A DNA stretch of 64,000 bases from Pseudonocardia benzenivorans CB1190 (GTDB lineage: Bacteria; Actinomycetota; Actinomycetes; Mycobacteriales; Pseudonocardiaceae): assembly GCF_000196675.2 (NCBI RefSeq), contig NC_015312.1, positions 1,612,001-1,676,000 on the forward strand, given 5' to 3'. Positions within the stretch are counted from its first letter, which is position 1. Every line of letters starts with the position of its first letter. Both the position numbers and the translations under genes were made by a program. The notes under the pieces were generated by a model that made no database searches, was not told where the DNA came from, and saw nothing but the letters and a program-made list of their open reading frames with translations. Of the stretch, positions 50,269-59,781 are shown in pieces.

Positions 50269-53066
50269 GCGCGATCGCGCTGTCCCTCGACGACCTCACC
50301 GACCCCGCGCGGATCGGCTACCCGCTGCTCGCGCTGGGCGTGTTCGTCGGGTCGGTGATCCCCGTCGTCCCGACGGGCGCGGTCGTCGGGGCGGCCGCCG
50401 CCGTCGCGATGACGACGCCGCACCTGTCGTTGCCGCTGGTCGTGCTGGTCGCGACCGTCGCCGCGCTCGCGGGTGACCTGATCACCTATGGCGTCGCGCG
50501 GCTGGGCAGCGACGCCGCCGTGCGCTGGGTGACCCGCCGCCAGCCCGTCGAACGCCTCGACGCCGCCCGCGCGACGTTCGCCCGCCGCGGTTGGCAGTTG
50601 GTCGTCGTCGGACGTCTGCTGCCGGCGGGCCGCATCCCGGTCCTGGTCGCCGCGGCGGCTCTCGGGCATCCGTGGCGCCGGCTCGTCCCGGCGGCCGCGC
50701 TCGCGGCGCTGCTGTGGGCGGTCGCGTACTCGGTGCTGGGGGTCGTCAGCGGTGGGCTGTTCGACTCCCCGCTGGTCGCGACGCTCGTCGCCACCGTGCT
50801 GGTGCTGCTCGTCGGCGCGGTGAGCGGGCTGGTGGCGCGCCGCCGGAGAGCCCGTGTGAGCGGCGATCGCCGCGCACGACCCACCGACAGCACGGGAGAG
50901 AGGAGCGCGCTCGTGGGCGCGACCGAGCCCGGACTCCCGCACGGGCGGGGCCGGCTGCTGCGCGGGGGCCGGGCCGCGGTGCGGGTGGTGTGCGTGTGGG
51001 CTGCGACGGCCGTCGCGCTGGTCATGCTCGACCGGCTGCTGCCGGGCTTCGAGATGGACTCGTGGTGGCAGCCGGTGGTGTGTGCGCTGCTGCTCGGGCT
51101 GCTGACGGCCATCGGCTGGCCACCGGTCGCGCGGCTCGTGCTGCCGCTGGCGCTGTTCACCCTCGGCGTCGGCGGGTTCCTGCTGATGGGTGCGGGCGTC
51201 GCGGCGGTGTTCCTCGTCGTGCCCGGCGTGCACATCCACGACTTCCGCGCCGCCGTGGTCGTCGCCGTCGCGCTCGCCGCGGTGGGGGCGGTCATCTCCT
51301 CGTTGCTCGCTCTCGACGAGGACGAGATCTTCTTCCGACGCGCCGCCCGGCGGGCCCGCCGCGCCGCCGCCACCGATCCGGACCAGGTACCGGGCGTGCT
51401 GTTCCTGCAGGTCGACGGCCTCGGACACGACGTCGTCCGACGCGCGGTGCGCGACGGCGACATGCCCACGCTGGCGCGCTGGCTCGCCGAGGGCGGACAC
51501 GAGCTGACCGGCTGGCACTGCGACTGGAGCTCACAGACCGGCGCGAGCGTCTGCGGCATCCTGCGCGGCGACAACACCGACATCCTCGGTTTCCGCTGGT
51601 ACGAGAAGGACCGCGACCACGTCATGGCGTGCGCGCACCCCGGCGACGCCGCCGAGATCGAACGCCGTCACTCCGACGGCCGCGGGCTGCTCGCCGTCGA
51701 CGGGGCCGCGCGCGGCAACCTGTTCACCGGCGACGCCGAGCACGTCTCGCTGACGATGAGCGCGATCCCGCTCGTCGAGAAGCGGCGCAGGCGCGGCCGC
51801 GGCCACGAGAGGCTCTGGGCGGGCTACTACGCCTACTTCGCCAACCCGGTGAACGCGTTGCGCACGTTCGTCGCCTCGCTGGTGGACGTCGGCCGCGAGC
51901 TGCTCGCCGCAGCCCGCCAGCGCCGCGCCGACGTCCGGCCGCGCACCCGCCGCGGCGGCTGGTACCCGCTGGCCCGGCCGGGTACGACGGTGATCTCGCG
52001 CGACATCGTCGTCTCGGCGATCATCGAGGACATGATGGCCGGGCGCTCGGTCGTCTACGCCGACTTCCTGGGCTACGACGAGGTGGCCCACCACTCGGGC
52101 ATCGAGCGCTTCGACACGCTGGAGGTGTTGCGCGGCATCGACCGCCAGATCGGCAGGCTGCACCGGGCCACGCACCTCGCCCCACGTCCGTACCGCATCG
52201 TCGTGCTCTCCGACCACGGCCAGACCCAGGGCTGGGCCTTCGCCGACAGGTTCGGGGAGTCGATCGAGCAGTTCGTCGGCAGGCAGTGCGGAGCCCCGCA
52301 GGGGGAGCCCTCGAACAGGCACGACTCGCGGCGGCCCGCCGAGGGCTGGCAGGCCGGTGCGGTGCTCGCGGAGGCGACGTCGGGCACCGGGCCGATCGCG
52401 CGCAGGCTGCGGGCGCGCGTCGAGCGGGCGGGCACCGCCGAGCACCGCACCCGCACCGAGAGCGGGCGCCCGGGCGCGGTCGCGCGGGCGGCCCCCGGCG
52501 TCGTGGTCGTGGCGTCGGGGCACGTCGCGATGGTGTCGTTCACCGAACACGAGGGACGCGTCGAGCTGGAGACGATCGAGCGCGAGTTCCCCGCCCTGCT
52601 GCCCGCGCTCGTCGACCATCCCGGCGTGGGGTTCGTGCTGGTGCGCAGCCGGGAGTACGGGGCCGTCGTGCTGGGCCGCGACGGCGCGCGGCGGCTCGCG
52701 ACCGACGCGGTCGAGGGCGCCGACCCGCTCACGGCCTACGGTCCGCACGCCGCCGACCTGGTCCGCCGCGTCGACGGCTTCCCGCACTGCGCCGACATCA
52801 TGATCAACAGTCGCTACGAGCCCGGGACCGACGACGCGCCGCCCTTCGAGCCGCACGTCGGGTCGCACGGCGGATTGGGCGGCCCGCAGTCGCGCGGCTT
52901 CCTGCTGTACCCCGCCGACCTGCCCGCACCGGGCGAGATCGTCGGCGCGGAGGCCCTGCACCGCGTCCTGCGCGGCTGGCTGACCCACCTCGGCCACCCC
53001 GAACCCGCTGCGGCGTCCGCCACGACGCACCCCGATTCCGGACGAACGGCCCTGTCGCGCAACTGA
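50265..53066 (+). CDS. DedA-like membrane domain fused in frame to a holin/phosphodiesterase protein
   Basis: The reading frame runs 933 residues without a stop. Residues 1-190 are a DedA/SNARE-associated membrane protein (GSVIPVVPTGAVVGAAAAVA, GRLLPAGRIPVLVAAAALGH). After a 25-residue Arg-rich linker comes a four-helix region (Phage_holin_4_2-like, about 225-350) and an alkaline-phosphatase-type phosphodiesterase (VLFLQVDGLGHDVV, FLGYDEVAHHSG, VLSDHGQTQGW). In relatives these are two proteins. The linker is encoded by a family B palindrome remnant, and GTG 50913 has its own ribosome site, so a separate 717-residue phosphodiesterase may be made too. The GTG at 50265 overlaps the MBL stop. Confidence 0.8.
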   Translation: MSAIALSLDDLTDPARIGYPLLALGVFVGSVIPVVPTGAVVGAAAAVAMTTPHLSLPLVVLVATVAALAGDLITYGVARLGSDAAVRWVTRRQPVERLDAARATFARRGWQLVVVGRLLPAGRIPVLVAAAALGHPWRRLVPAAALAALLWAVAYSVLGVVSGGLFDSPLVATLVATVLVLLVGAVSGLVARRRRARVSGDRRARPTDSTGERSALVGATEPGLPHGRGRLLRGGRAAVRVVCVWAATAVALVMLDRLLPGFEMDSWWQPVVCALLLGLLTAIGWPPVARLVLPLALFTLGVGGFLLMGAGVAAVFLVVPGVHIHDFRAAVVVAVALAAVGAVISSLLALDEDEIFFRRAARRARRAAATDPDQVPGVLFLQVDGLGHDVVRRAVRDGDMPTLARWLAEGGHELTGWHCDWSSQTGASVCGILRGDNTDILGFRWYEKDRDHVMACAHPGDAAEIERRHSDGRGLLAVDGAARGNLFTGDAEHVSLTMSAIPLVEKRRRRGRGHERLWAGYYAYFANPVNALRTFVASLVDVGRELLAAARQRRADVRPRTRRGGWYPLARPGTTVISRDIVVSAIIEDMMAGRSVVYADFLGYDEVAHHSGIERFDTLEVLRGIDRQIGRLHRATHLAPRPYRIVVLSDHGQTQGWAFADRFGESIEQFVGRQCGAPQGEPSNRHDSRRPAEGWQAGAVLAEATSGTGPIARRLRARVERAGTAEHRTRTESGRPGAVARAAPGVVVVASGHVAMVSFTEHEGRVELETIEREFPALLPALVDHPGVGFVLVRSREYGAVVLGRDGARRLATDAVEGADPLTAYGPHAADLVRRVDGFPHCADIMINSRYEPGTDDAPPFEPHVGSHGGLGGPQSRGFLLYPADLPAPGEIVGAEALHRVLRGWLTHLGHPEPAAASATTHPDSGRTALSRN
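50856..50877. repeat. Family B palindrome remnant, copy B5 (inside a reading frame)
   Basis: GCGGCGATCGCCGC is perfectly self-complementary and is flanked by GTG-A and G-CAC, followed by GACCC. It looks like a family B element that lost its central GGTCGCC arms. It lies at the junction of the DedA and phosphodiesterase parts and is read as VSGDRRAR. Confidence 0.65.
50899..50915 (+). promoter_or_regulatory. Internal ribosome site and GTG start of the phosphodiesterase part
   Basis: GAGAGGAG lies seven bases before an in-frame GTG at 50913. From this GTG the product would be 717 residues, the usual size for holin-domain phosphodiesterases. It argues that the fused frame is a recent joining of two genes. 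Confidence 0.55.
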
Positions 53067-53090
53067 ATGGCACGACTGTGCCGTTCGTGC
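53041..53090. repeat. Family A repeat, copy A4 (imperfect, supplies a stop codon)
   Basis: GACGAACGGCCCTGTCG and CGACTGTGCCGTTCGTGC pair imperfectly. The element overlaps the last eight codons of the phosphodiesterase gene, so its TGA stop lies inside the repeat. Copy A5 follows 36 bases later. Confidence 0.65.
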
Positions 53091-53125
53091 AAGGGGGACG
53101 CGCCCTGCAGCGGCCGCCGCCGGGT

Positions 53126-53178
53126 TGCACGAACGGCCCTTTCCCGCAGCTCAGTTGCAGGAAAGGGCCGTTCGTGCA
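53126..53178. repeat. Family A palindrome, copy A5
   Basis: Perfect 18-base arms TGCACGAACGGCCCTTTC (53126-53143) and complement (53161-53178) extend with further pairs inward (CGCA/TGCAG region). It lies between the phosphodiesterase and the convergent acyl-CoA ligase and can end both transcripts. Confidence 0.85.
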
Positions 53179-53200
53179 GAAGGCCGACGCCTGGGCCGGC

Positions 53201-54694
53201 TCACTCCGGCGCGCGCACCTCGCGGCGCAGGATCTTGCCCGTCGGGCCCTTCGGGAGCTCGGGGACGAGCCAGACCTGCCGCGGGTACTTGTACGCGGCG
53301 ACGCGCTCCTTGACGAAGTCGCGCAGCTCCTCGGGGTCGGCCTTCTCCCCGGGCTTGAGCGCGACCGCGGCGCCGACCTCCTCGCCCCACTCCGGGTGCG
53401 GGATGCCGATGACGGCGGCCTCGGCGACGGCGGGGTGCTCGTAGAGGGCCTCCTCGACCTCGCGCGGGTAGACGTTGTATCCGCCGCGGATGATCAGGTC
53501 CTTCTTGCGGTCGACGATGAAGTAGTAGCCGTCGGCGTCCTTGGTGGCGATGTCGCCGGTGCGGAACCAGCCGTCGGGGATCGCCTCGGCGGTGGCGTCG
53601 GGACGGCGCCAGTAGCCCTTCATGACGTTCTCGCCGCGAATGGCGATCTCGCCGGGCGTGTCGAGCCCGACGTCGCGGCCCTCGTCGTCGACCACCCGCA
53701 TCTCGCAGCCGGGGATCTCGAACCCGATGGACCCGGGCTTGCGCTCGCGGTGCGGCTGGTTGAACGAGGCGACGGGCGAGGTCTCCGACAGCCCGTAGCC
53801 CTCCAGCACGATGCAGCCGAACTTCTCCTCGAAGGCACGCATGATCTCCACCGGCATGGCCGAGCCGCCGGAGGCGCAGGTGCGCAGCGTCGACATGTCG
53901 GCGTTGTCGGCGTCGGGGTGGTGCAGCATCGCGGCGTACATCGTCGGGACGCCCTCGAACACGGTGACCCGGTCGCGGGCGACGACGGCCAGCGCCTTCG
54001 CGGGGTCGAACCGCGGGATGAGCGTCAGCGTCGCGCCGACGTCGACCGCCGCGTTGAGCCCGCAGGTCAGGCCGAAGACGTGGAACAGCGGCAGGCAGCC
54101 CATGATGACGTCCTCGTGGCTGATCACGAGGACGGATTTCGAGGTCGTCGCGGTGTTGGTGCGCAGGTTCGCGTGGGTGAGCTCGGCGCCCTTGGGCTGG
54201 CCGGTGGTGCCGGACGTGTAGAGGATGACCGCGGTGTCGGAGTCGTCGCGCTCGACCGGCTCCGGGACCGGCGCGGCGCCGCCGAGCTGCTCGGCGTCGG
54301 GGCCCATCGGGCCGACGAGCACCGCGGGGACGCCGACGGCCTGCGCCGCGGCGGGTACCGCGTCACCGCCCGCGTCCCAGCCGAACACCAGCGACATCTC
54401 CGAGTCGCGCAGGTAGTACTCGACCTCGCGGTCCTTGAGCAGCGGGTTCATCGGGACGACGGCGGCGCCGGCCAGCAGCGCGCCATGGAACAGGATCGGG
54501 AACGCCGGCAGGTTCGGCAGCACGATGCCGACACGGTCGCCGGGCGAGATGCCCCGCTCGACGAGCATCCCGGCGACGGCCGCGGACGCCCGGTGCAGGT
54601 CGGCATAGCTGAGCTCGACGTCGTCGAGCTTGATCGCCGTGCGGTCGGGGTGGGCCTGGGCGGTCGCCACGAGGTTGGCGGCCAGGTTCGTCAT
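53201..54694 (-). CDS. Long-chain fatty-acid-CoA ligase type AMP ligase
   Basis: The 497-residue ANL enzyme has [16 protein letters not shown], the adenine motif [46 protein letters not shown] and the catalytic Lys in [12 protein letters not shown]. It forms acyl-CoA via acyl-AMP. Its closest pattern is long-chain or medium-chain fatty-acid ligase. It stands as a single gene, divergent from the alpha/beta hydrolase. The ATG at 54694 gives the usual N-terminus ([19 protein letters not shown]). Confidence 0.92.
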   Translation of the reverse strand: MTNLAANLVATAQAHPDRTAIKLDDVELSYADLHRASAAVAGMLVERGISPGDRVGIVLPNLPAFPILFHGALLAGAAVVPMNPLLKDREVEYYLRDSEMSLVFGWDAGGDAVPAAAQAVGVPAVLVGPMGPDAEQLGGAAPVPEPVERDDSDTAVILYTSGTTGQPKGAELTHANLRTNTATTSKSVLVISHEDVIMGCLPLFHVFGLTCGLNAAVDVGATLTLIPRFDPAKALAVVARDRVTVFEGVPTMYAAMLHHPDADNADMSTLRTCASGGSAMPVEIMRAFEEKFGCIVLEGYGLSETSPVASFNQPHRERKPGSIGFEIPGCEMRVVDDEGRDVGLDTPGEIAIRGENVMKGYWRRPDATAEAIPDGWFRTGDIATKDADGYYFIVDRKKDLIIRGGYNVYPREVEEALYEHPAVAEAAVIGIPHPEWGEEVGAAVALKPGEKADPEELRDFVKERVAAYKYPRQVWLVPELPKGPTGKILRREVRAPE

Positions 54695-54836
54695 CGTCGG
54701 CTCCGGGCTGGTCGTCGGGGGGTCTGCACGGAACCTACTGTGAGGTAGCCCCGCGGCGGCAGCGTTGACGGGCGCGACACGGCCGACCTAGCGTCCGGGG
54801 GGAAGATCGCTCCCCCGACCGTGCAGGAGTCCCGTC

Positions 54837-55736
54837 ATGACCGCGCCGGCATCGGTGCCGCCCGCCCTCCTGGAGTTCCAGACGACGCTGCGGGTGCCGC
54901 GCGGCGGGGAGCCGCCCGTCGCCCTGTTCCGGTCGTTCGACGAGTACACCAACGGCGGCGCCCCGGAGGTCGCCGAGGTCCGCACCGGGGTCCCGATCCG
55001 GGAGTCCGGCGGCTGGCGCCTGGGCGTCGACGTGCACGTCCCCTTCGGTGAACCGCCTTTCCCGACGGTCGTGTACCTGCACGGCGGCGGCTGGGTCATG
55101 GGCTCGCCCTGGACACACCGGCGGCTGTCGGCGGAGCTGGCCTCGCGCGGGCTGCTCGTCGCGTCGGTCGACTACCGGCGCGCCCCCAAGCACAGGTTCC
55201 CGGGCGCGGTCGAGGACGTCGCCGCGGCGCTCGACTGGGCGCGCGCGCACGCCGCGGAGCACGGCGGGGACCCCGACCGGCTGATCATCGGGGGTGACTC
55301 GGCGGGCGCGAACCTCGCGGCGGCCGCACTGGCCACCGGGGCAGGTGCCGACGTCCGCGCCGCGCTGCTGTTCTACGGCATCTACGACTACCACCGCGCG
55401 CTGCCGATCCTGTCGGACCTGCTGGGCGGGGCCGACGCGGCCTCCCAGCTCTACCTGCCGCCCGAGGAGTTCGACGCGCTGCGCGGGGACCCGCGGTGCG
55501 CCCCCGAGCGCCAGGTCATCGGGTTCCCGCCGACGTTGCTCAGCGTCGGCGAGCTGGACCCGTTGCGCGGCGAGTCGGAGTCGATGGCCGCGCGGCTCGC
55601 GGTGGCAGGCGTCCCGCACCAGCTGCACGTCGCCGCCGGGGTCCCGCACGCCTACCTGCAGCTGCCGACCCTGCCCGCGCACGACGAGGGCTTCTCCGTC
55701 GCGACGAGTTTCCTGGGCCGGCACGGGCTGCTGTGA
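54837..55736 (+). CDS. Alpha/beta hydrolase, hormone-sensitive-lipase family
   Basis: The 299-residue esterase has the oxyanion motif YLHGGGWVMGS, the nucleophile GGDSAGANLAAAAL and the C-terminal VGELDPLRGESESMA (Asp) and GVPHAYL (His) parts of the triad. These are typical of HSL-like (family IV) esterases that hydrolyse short acyl esters. The ATG at 54837 follows AGGAG. It is divergent from the acyl-CoA ligase, so an ester-to-acyl-CoA route is conceivable but unproven. Confidence 0.9.
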   Translation: MTAPASVPPALLEFQTTLRVPRGGEPPVALFRSFDEYTNGGAPEVAEVRTGVPIRESGGWRLGVDVHVPFGEPPFPTVVYLHGGGWVMGSPWTHRRLSAELASRGLLVASVDYRRAPKHRFPGAVEDVAAALDWARAHAAEHGGDPDRLIIGGDSAGANLAAAALATGAGADVRAALLFYGIYDYHRALPILSDLLGGADAASQLYLPPEEFDALRGDPRCAPERQVIGFPPTLLSVGELDPLRGESESMAARLAVAGVPHQLHVAAGVPHAYLQLPTLPAHDEGFSVATSFLGRHGLL

Positions 55737-55864
55737 CCCGGGGCCGGCGGCCGGAAGGGGTGCCAGCACCACCGCGGGATCGTGGTGCTGGCCGGGCCGA
55801 TCCGGATCGTTGCGGGCCGTAGCGTCCGGGAGGTCGAGGACGCAGCGGCGAGGGGGAGCAGGTC

Positions 55865-56644
55865 ATGTGGGTCATCGGGGTCGTCGTCGTGCTGGTCGGC
55901 GCCGGGTTCCTGTGGTCGGCGGTGCGGGCGCAGCGGTCCGTGCACGCCATGCTGGCGGCGGAGACGCTGTCGGTACCCGAGCTCGAGGAGCTGCGCCGGG
56001 TGTCCGACGACCTCGGCGCGCGGGGGAGCTTCCGCAAGGTGTGCGAGGTCGTCGGCGCGGCGCACCCCAGCCCCGAGGGCGTCCTGCGCTCGGAGCTGAG
56101 CGGCGTCGAGTGTGTGTGGCACAGCCACCGGGTGCAGCGTCGCTACAAGCACTACGACCGTGACCGCGACGGCAGCACCCGTGTGACGACGCGGACGGAG
56201 ACAGTCGCCGAGCAGACGTCGGGACCCGGGTTCGCGCTGCTGCGCGACGGCCGCACGATCGGCGTCGACCACGCCGGCCGCAGGCCCGACGGCGTCGAGC
56301 AGGTGACCGACCGGTTCGAGCAGACGCAGGAGCCGTCGAACGGCTGGGCGGACGTCGTCGGTGCGCTCGTCGGCTCCGACCGCGACGAGACGATCGGCTA
56401 CCAGTACACCGAGTGGGTGCTGCGCCCCGGGACGCCGATGTACGTGCTGGGCGAGGTCCACGACGCGATCGGCCCGCTCGTGATCGCGCCGCCCGCGGAC
56501 CCGAAGCAGCCGTTCGTGATGTCGACGAGCACCGAGCAGCAGCTCACCGACGCCGCGCGGGGCCGGCAGCGGTTCCGCTCGCGGCTGGGCGCGGCGCTGG
56601 TCGTCGTGGGGATCGTGGTGGTGGTCCTCGCGCTGGTCCTCTGA
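55865..56644 (+). CDS. GIDE-domain membrane protein
   Basis: The 259-residue protein has an N-terminal membrane helix (WVIGVVVVLVGAGFLWSAV) and a C-terminal one (ALVVVGIVVVVLALVL). Between them is the domain shared with MUL1/GIDE mitochondrial proteins: RVSDDLGARGSFRKVCEVVG, SGVECVWHSHRVQRRYKHY, then GYQYTEWVLRPGTPMYVLGEV. Bacterial members lack the RING finger and have no known activity. It may act in membrane stress or lipid processes. It is likely transcribed alone. Confidence 0.8.
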   Translation: MWVIGVVVVLVGAGFLWSAVRAQRSVHAMLAAETLSVPELEELRRVSDDLGARGSFRKVCEVVGAAHPSPEGVLRSELSGVECVWHSHRVQRRYKHYDRDRDGSTRVTTRTETVAEQTSGPGFALLRDGRTIGVDHAGRRPDGVEQVTDRFEQTQEPSNGWADVVGALVGSDRDETIGYQYTEWVLRPGTPMYVLGEVHDAIGPLVIAPPADPKQPFVMSTSTEQQLTDAARGRQRFRSRLGAALVVVGIVVVVLALVL

Positions 56645-56697
56645 CGCCGGCTCGGGCGCCCGTCCGGCGGGCGCGCGCCGCGACGTAGTCTCGGGCC

Positions 56698-57885
56698 GTG
56701 GGTGGCGCCGGCGGCACGGGGGACGTGAACGATCTCGACGGGCCGACGGGCGGGCCACTCGACGGCGTGCTCGTCGCCGACTTCTCCCGGGTCCTCGCCG
56801 GCCCGTACGCGACGATGATCCTCGCCGATCTGGGCGCGACCGTCGTGAAGGTGGAGGGGCCCGGTGGCGACGACACCCGGACCTGGACCCCGCCCACCCG
56901 CGACGGCGTCGCCACCTACTACCTGTCGATGAAGCGCAACAAGCGGTCGATCGTGCTCGACCTCACCGATCCCGCGGACCTGGCCGTGGCGCACCGCCTC
57001 GCCGACCGTGCCGACGTCCTGGTCGAGAACTTCAAGCCCGGCGGGCTGGTGCGCTTCGGCCTCGACCACGCCGCGGTCAGGGCCCGCAACGAGTCCGTCG
57101 TCTACTGCTCGATCAGCGGCTTCGGCACCGCGGGCGGCGCGCACCTGCCGGGCTACGACCTGCTCGTGCAGGCCACCTCCGGGTTCATGAGCGTGACCGG
57201 CGAGGCCGACGGCAGCCCGCTGCGCGCCGGCGCGGCGGTCTTCGACGTCATGACGGGCCTGCATGCGGCCGTCGCGGTCCTCGCGGCGCTGCGACACCGT
57301 GACGCCACCGGCGAGGGCCAGCTGCTGGAGACCAACCTTCTGTCGGTGGCCATGTCGTGCCTGGTCAACCAGACCTCGGCGGTGGTGGCGGGCGGCGTCG
57401 TCCCGCGGCGGATGGGCAACGAGCACCCCAGCGTCTATCCCTACGAGCCGATGCCGACGGGCGACGGCGAGCTGATCGTGATCGCCGCGAACAACGGCCA
57501 GTTCCGCAAGCTGTGCGAGGTCATCGGGCTGCCCGGGCTGCCGGACGACCCCCGGTTCGCCACCCCGGGGGTGCGCAGCGCGAACCGGGAGCAGCTGCGG
57601 CCCCTCATGGTCGAGGCGCTGGCGGCCCGCAGCGCCGCCGAGTGGTTCACGCTGATCACCGGCGCGGGTGTGCCGTGCGGACCGATCAACGACGTCGCGC
57701 AGGGTGTCGCGCTGGCCGAGGGTCTCGGGCTCGACCCGGTCGTGTGGCCCGGCGATCCGGCGTCGGCGGTCCCGACGGTCCGCAACCCCGTCGGCTACTC
57801 CGCAACGCCACCGACCTACCGGCGCAGCCCGCCTGCCCTCGGCGCGGACTCGGCGGAGATCCGGGCCTGGCTCGAACGCGGGTGA
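56698..57885 (+). CDS. CaiB/BaiF-family CoA-transferase
   Basis: The 395-residue family III CoA-transferase starts its conserved part at LDGVLVADFSRVLAGPYATMILADLGATVVKVEGP. It continues with MKRNKRSIVLDLTDP, ENFKPG and GYDLLVQATSGFMSVTGE and the usual CoA-binding C-terminus. It moves CoA between carboxylic acids, using the family Asp near residue 180. GTG 56698 and GTG 56725 are both possible starts. The stop codon lies inside a perfect family B palindrome that can end the transcript. Confidence 0.9.
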   Translation: MGGAGGTGDVNDLDGPTGGPLDGVLVADFSRVLAGPYATMILADLGATVVKVEGPGGDDTRTWTPPTRDGVATYYLSMKRNKRSIVLDLTDPADLAVAHRLADRADVLVENFKPGGLVRFGLDHAAVRARNESVVYCSISGFGTAGGAHLPGYDLLVQATSGFMSVTGEADGSPLRAGAAVFDVMTGLHAAVAVLAALRHRDATGEGQLLETNLLSVAMSCLVNQTSAVVAGGVVPRRMGNEHPSVYPYEPMPTGDGELIVIAANNGQFRKLCEVIGLPGLPDDPRFATPGVRSANREQLRPLMVEALAARSAAEWFTLITGAGVPCGPINDVAQGVALAEGLGLDPVVWPGDPASAVPTVRNPVGYSATPPTYRRSPPALGADSAEIRAWLERG

Positions 57886-57918
57886 GCGGCGACGGTCGCC
57901 TCGACCGTCGCCGCTCAC
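57882..57918. repeat. Family B palindrome, copy B3
   Basis: Perfect 17-base arms GTGAGCGGCGACGGTCG (57882-57898) and complement (57902-57918) surround a three-base loop. The TGA of the CoA-transferase gene is the second to fourth base of the element. It separates this gene from the convergent HtrA-like gene. Confidence 0.85.
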
Positions 57919-57933
57919 GGGCCTGCCTGCGGG

Positions 57934-59637
57934 TCAGTTGCCGCCGTTGCCGAACGGGTTGCGGCCGAAGGGGTTCTGGCCGTTGCCGAAGGGGTTCTCC
58001 TGCCCGGACCCGCCGCCGGAGTCCGAGCCGCCGGTGCTGGTCGACGCGCCCTGGTCCTGCTGGCTGCCGAGCGTGACGTCGACGGTCCGCGCCGAGCCGC
58101 CGCTCCCGACGGTCAGGGTGACCTTGTCGCCGGGGGCGTAGGAGCCGATCTGGGCGACGAGGTCGGAGAAGTCGTTGACGGTCGTGTTGCCCACCTTGGT
58201 GACCACGTCGCCCGCCTTGAGACCGGCCGCCGCCGCGGGCGAGCCGTCCTGCACCGCCGCGATCTGGGCGCCGCTGACGTCGGTGGGGCGGCCCGACGTC
58301 GAGCCCTGGACCCCGAGCACCGGCTTGGTGGCGTGCCCGGTGTTGATGATCTCCTGGGCGACGCGCTTGGCCTGGTCGACCGGGATCGCGAAGCCGAGCC
58401 CGATGCTGCCCGTCGAGTTGCCCGCGGTCTGGATCGCCGAGTTGATGCCGACGACCTGACCGTCGAGGTTGACCAGGGCGCCACCGGAGTTGCCCTGGTT
58501 GATGGGCGCGTCGGTCTGCAGTCCGTTGTAGACGACGGCGGAGCCGTCCTCGCCCTGCGTCGACACGGTCCGGTTGAGCGCACTCACGATGCCGCTGGTC
58601 ACCGTGCCGGTGAGGCCCTGCGGCGAGCCGATCGCGACGACCTGCTGGCCGACCTGGACGTCCTTGGACTGCCCGAGGGTGGCCGGGGTCAGCCCGGACA
58701 CGCCGCTGAGCTGCAGGACCGCGAGGTCGTAGCTCGGCGCGGTGCCGACGACGGTGGCCTGGTGCTGCGAGCCGTCGGACAGGGTGACGGTGATCTGGCC
58801 CTGCTCGGCGACGACGTGGTTGTTGGTGAGGATCTTGCCGTCGGAGGTGAGGACGACCCCGCTGCCCTCGACCTCGCCCTGCGCCATGGCCACCCGGATG
58901 TCCACGGTGGACGGCATGGCCTTGGCGGCGGCCGCCGCGACGGTGCCGTTGACGGCCGCGACGTTCGAGGTGCTGGCCGGGCTGCTGCTCAGGGTGACCG
59001 CACCGCCGCCGTGGTCGAACACCGCGTAGGCCGCGCCGAAGCCGGCACCGCCGCCGACGAGGCCCGCGACGAGCGCGGCCGCGACGATGCCGATCATCGG
59101 CCGCGACGCGCGCGCCTTCGGCTGCGGGGCGGGCGGCGCCATGGTGGCGGTCGCGCCCGGTCCGGAGGGCGTACCGGCAGGGTCACCCGCGGGGGGCTGT
59201 GCCCCCACGCCGTAGGGGGCGCCGTACGGGCCGGGCCTGCCCGGGTTGCCCGACGGGTGGGCCCCGTACGGGCCGGGCGTCGAGCCCGGCTGGTTCCAGC
59301 CCGTCCGGTTCCACGGGCTCCCGGCCTGCGCGGCCGCCCCGGCGTACGGCTCGTACCGTGGGGCGCCCAGGTGCTGGGTCGGGTGCTCGGCGGCGGCCGC
59401 CCCGCCGTCGGCGCCGATGCCGGCGTCGGCATGGGTGCCGTCGTCGGCGACCGTGTCCGCGGCCGCGTCGGCAGCCGTGGGCCGGCCGCCCTCGGCGGCG
59501 CGCGGGAAACCCGCGGCCGGGGTGTCGTCGGTGGACCGGCCGCCCTCGGGCGGCACGGAGGTCTGCTCGGTCGGGGGTCGACCGGCCGGATCGGCGTCCG
59601 CGTCGGAACGGCCGTACCCCCGCTGCTCGTCGGTCAT
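57934..59637 (-). CDS. HtrA-like serine protease with PDZ domain
   Basis: The 567-residue protein has a Pro/Gly/Ala-rich cytoplasmic part (1-175) and one membrane helix (PMIGIVAAALVAGLVGGGAGF, about 180-200). A trypsin-like domain has the triad in LTNNHVVAEQ, SYDLAVLQL and INQGNSGGAL, and a PDZ domain (about 440-520, AGLKAGDVVTKVGNTTVNDF) comes before a Ser/Gly/Asn-Pro-Phe repeat tail. It is typical of actinobacterial HtrA/PepD proteins for extracytoplasmic protein quality control. The ATG at 59637 fits. Divergent palindromes upstream lie nearer the next gene. Confidence 0.92.
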   Translation of the reverse strand: MTDEQRGYGRSDADADPAGRPPTEQTSVPPEGGRSTDDTPAAGFPRAAEGGRPTAADAAADTVADDGTHADAGIGADGGAAAAEHPTQHLGAPRYEPYAGAAAQAGSPWNRTGWNQPGSTPGPYGAHPSGNPGRPGPYGAPYGVGAQPPAGDPAGTPSGPGATATMAPPAPQPKARASRPMIGIVAAALVAGLVGGGAGFGAAYAVFDHGGGAVTLSSSPASTSNVAAVNGTVAAAAAKAMPSTVDIRVAMAQGEVEGSGVVLTSDGKILTNNHVVAEQGQITVTLSDGSQHQATVVGTAPSYDLAVLQLSGVSGLTPATLGQSKDVQVGQQVVAIGSPQGLTGTVTSGIVSALNRTVSTQGEDGSAVVYNGLQTDAPINQGNSGGALVNLDGQVVGINSAIQTAGNSTGSIGLGFAIPVDQAKRVAQEIINTGHATKPVLGVQGSTSGRPTDVSGAQIAAVQDGSPAAAAGLKAGDVVTKVGNTTVNDFSDLVAQIGSYAPGDKVTLTVGSGGSARTVDVTLGSQQDQGASTSTGGSDSGGGSGQENPFGNGQNPFGRNPFGNGGN

Positions 59638-59731
59638 GGTGACGACTGTGCTGGGAGAACCTGAGACGTCCCTGTGGGCCTGCTGGGAATAGTCGCGTGG
59701 TTTCGCGCGGATTCGGTGAGGACGCGGCGCC

Positions 59732-59778
59732 TGTCAGGGTCAACTTGACACGATGGGTATGTCAGGAGTTGCCTGACA
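59732..59778. promoter_or_regulatory. Two 19-base operator-like palindromes
   Basis: TGTCAGGGTCAACTTGACA (59732-59750, five-base outer arms) and TGTCAGG-AGTTG-CCTGACA (59760-59778, perfect 7-5-7) have the same length and TGTCA/TGACA ends and are 28 bases apart. The second ends three bases before the start codon of the small HTH gene. Autoregulation is plausible. Confidence 0.6.
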
Positions 59779-59781
59779 GGC

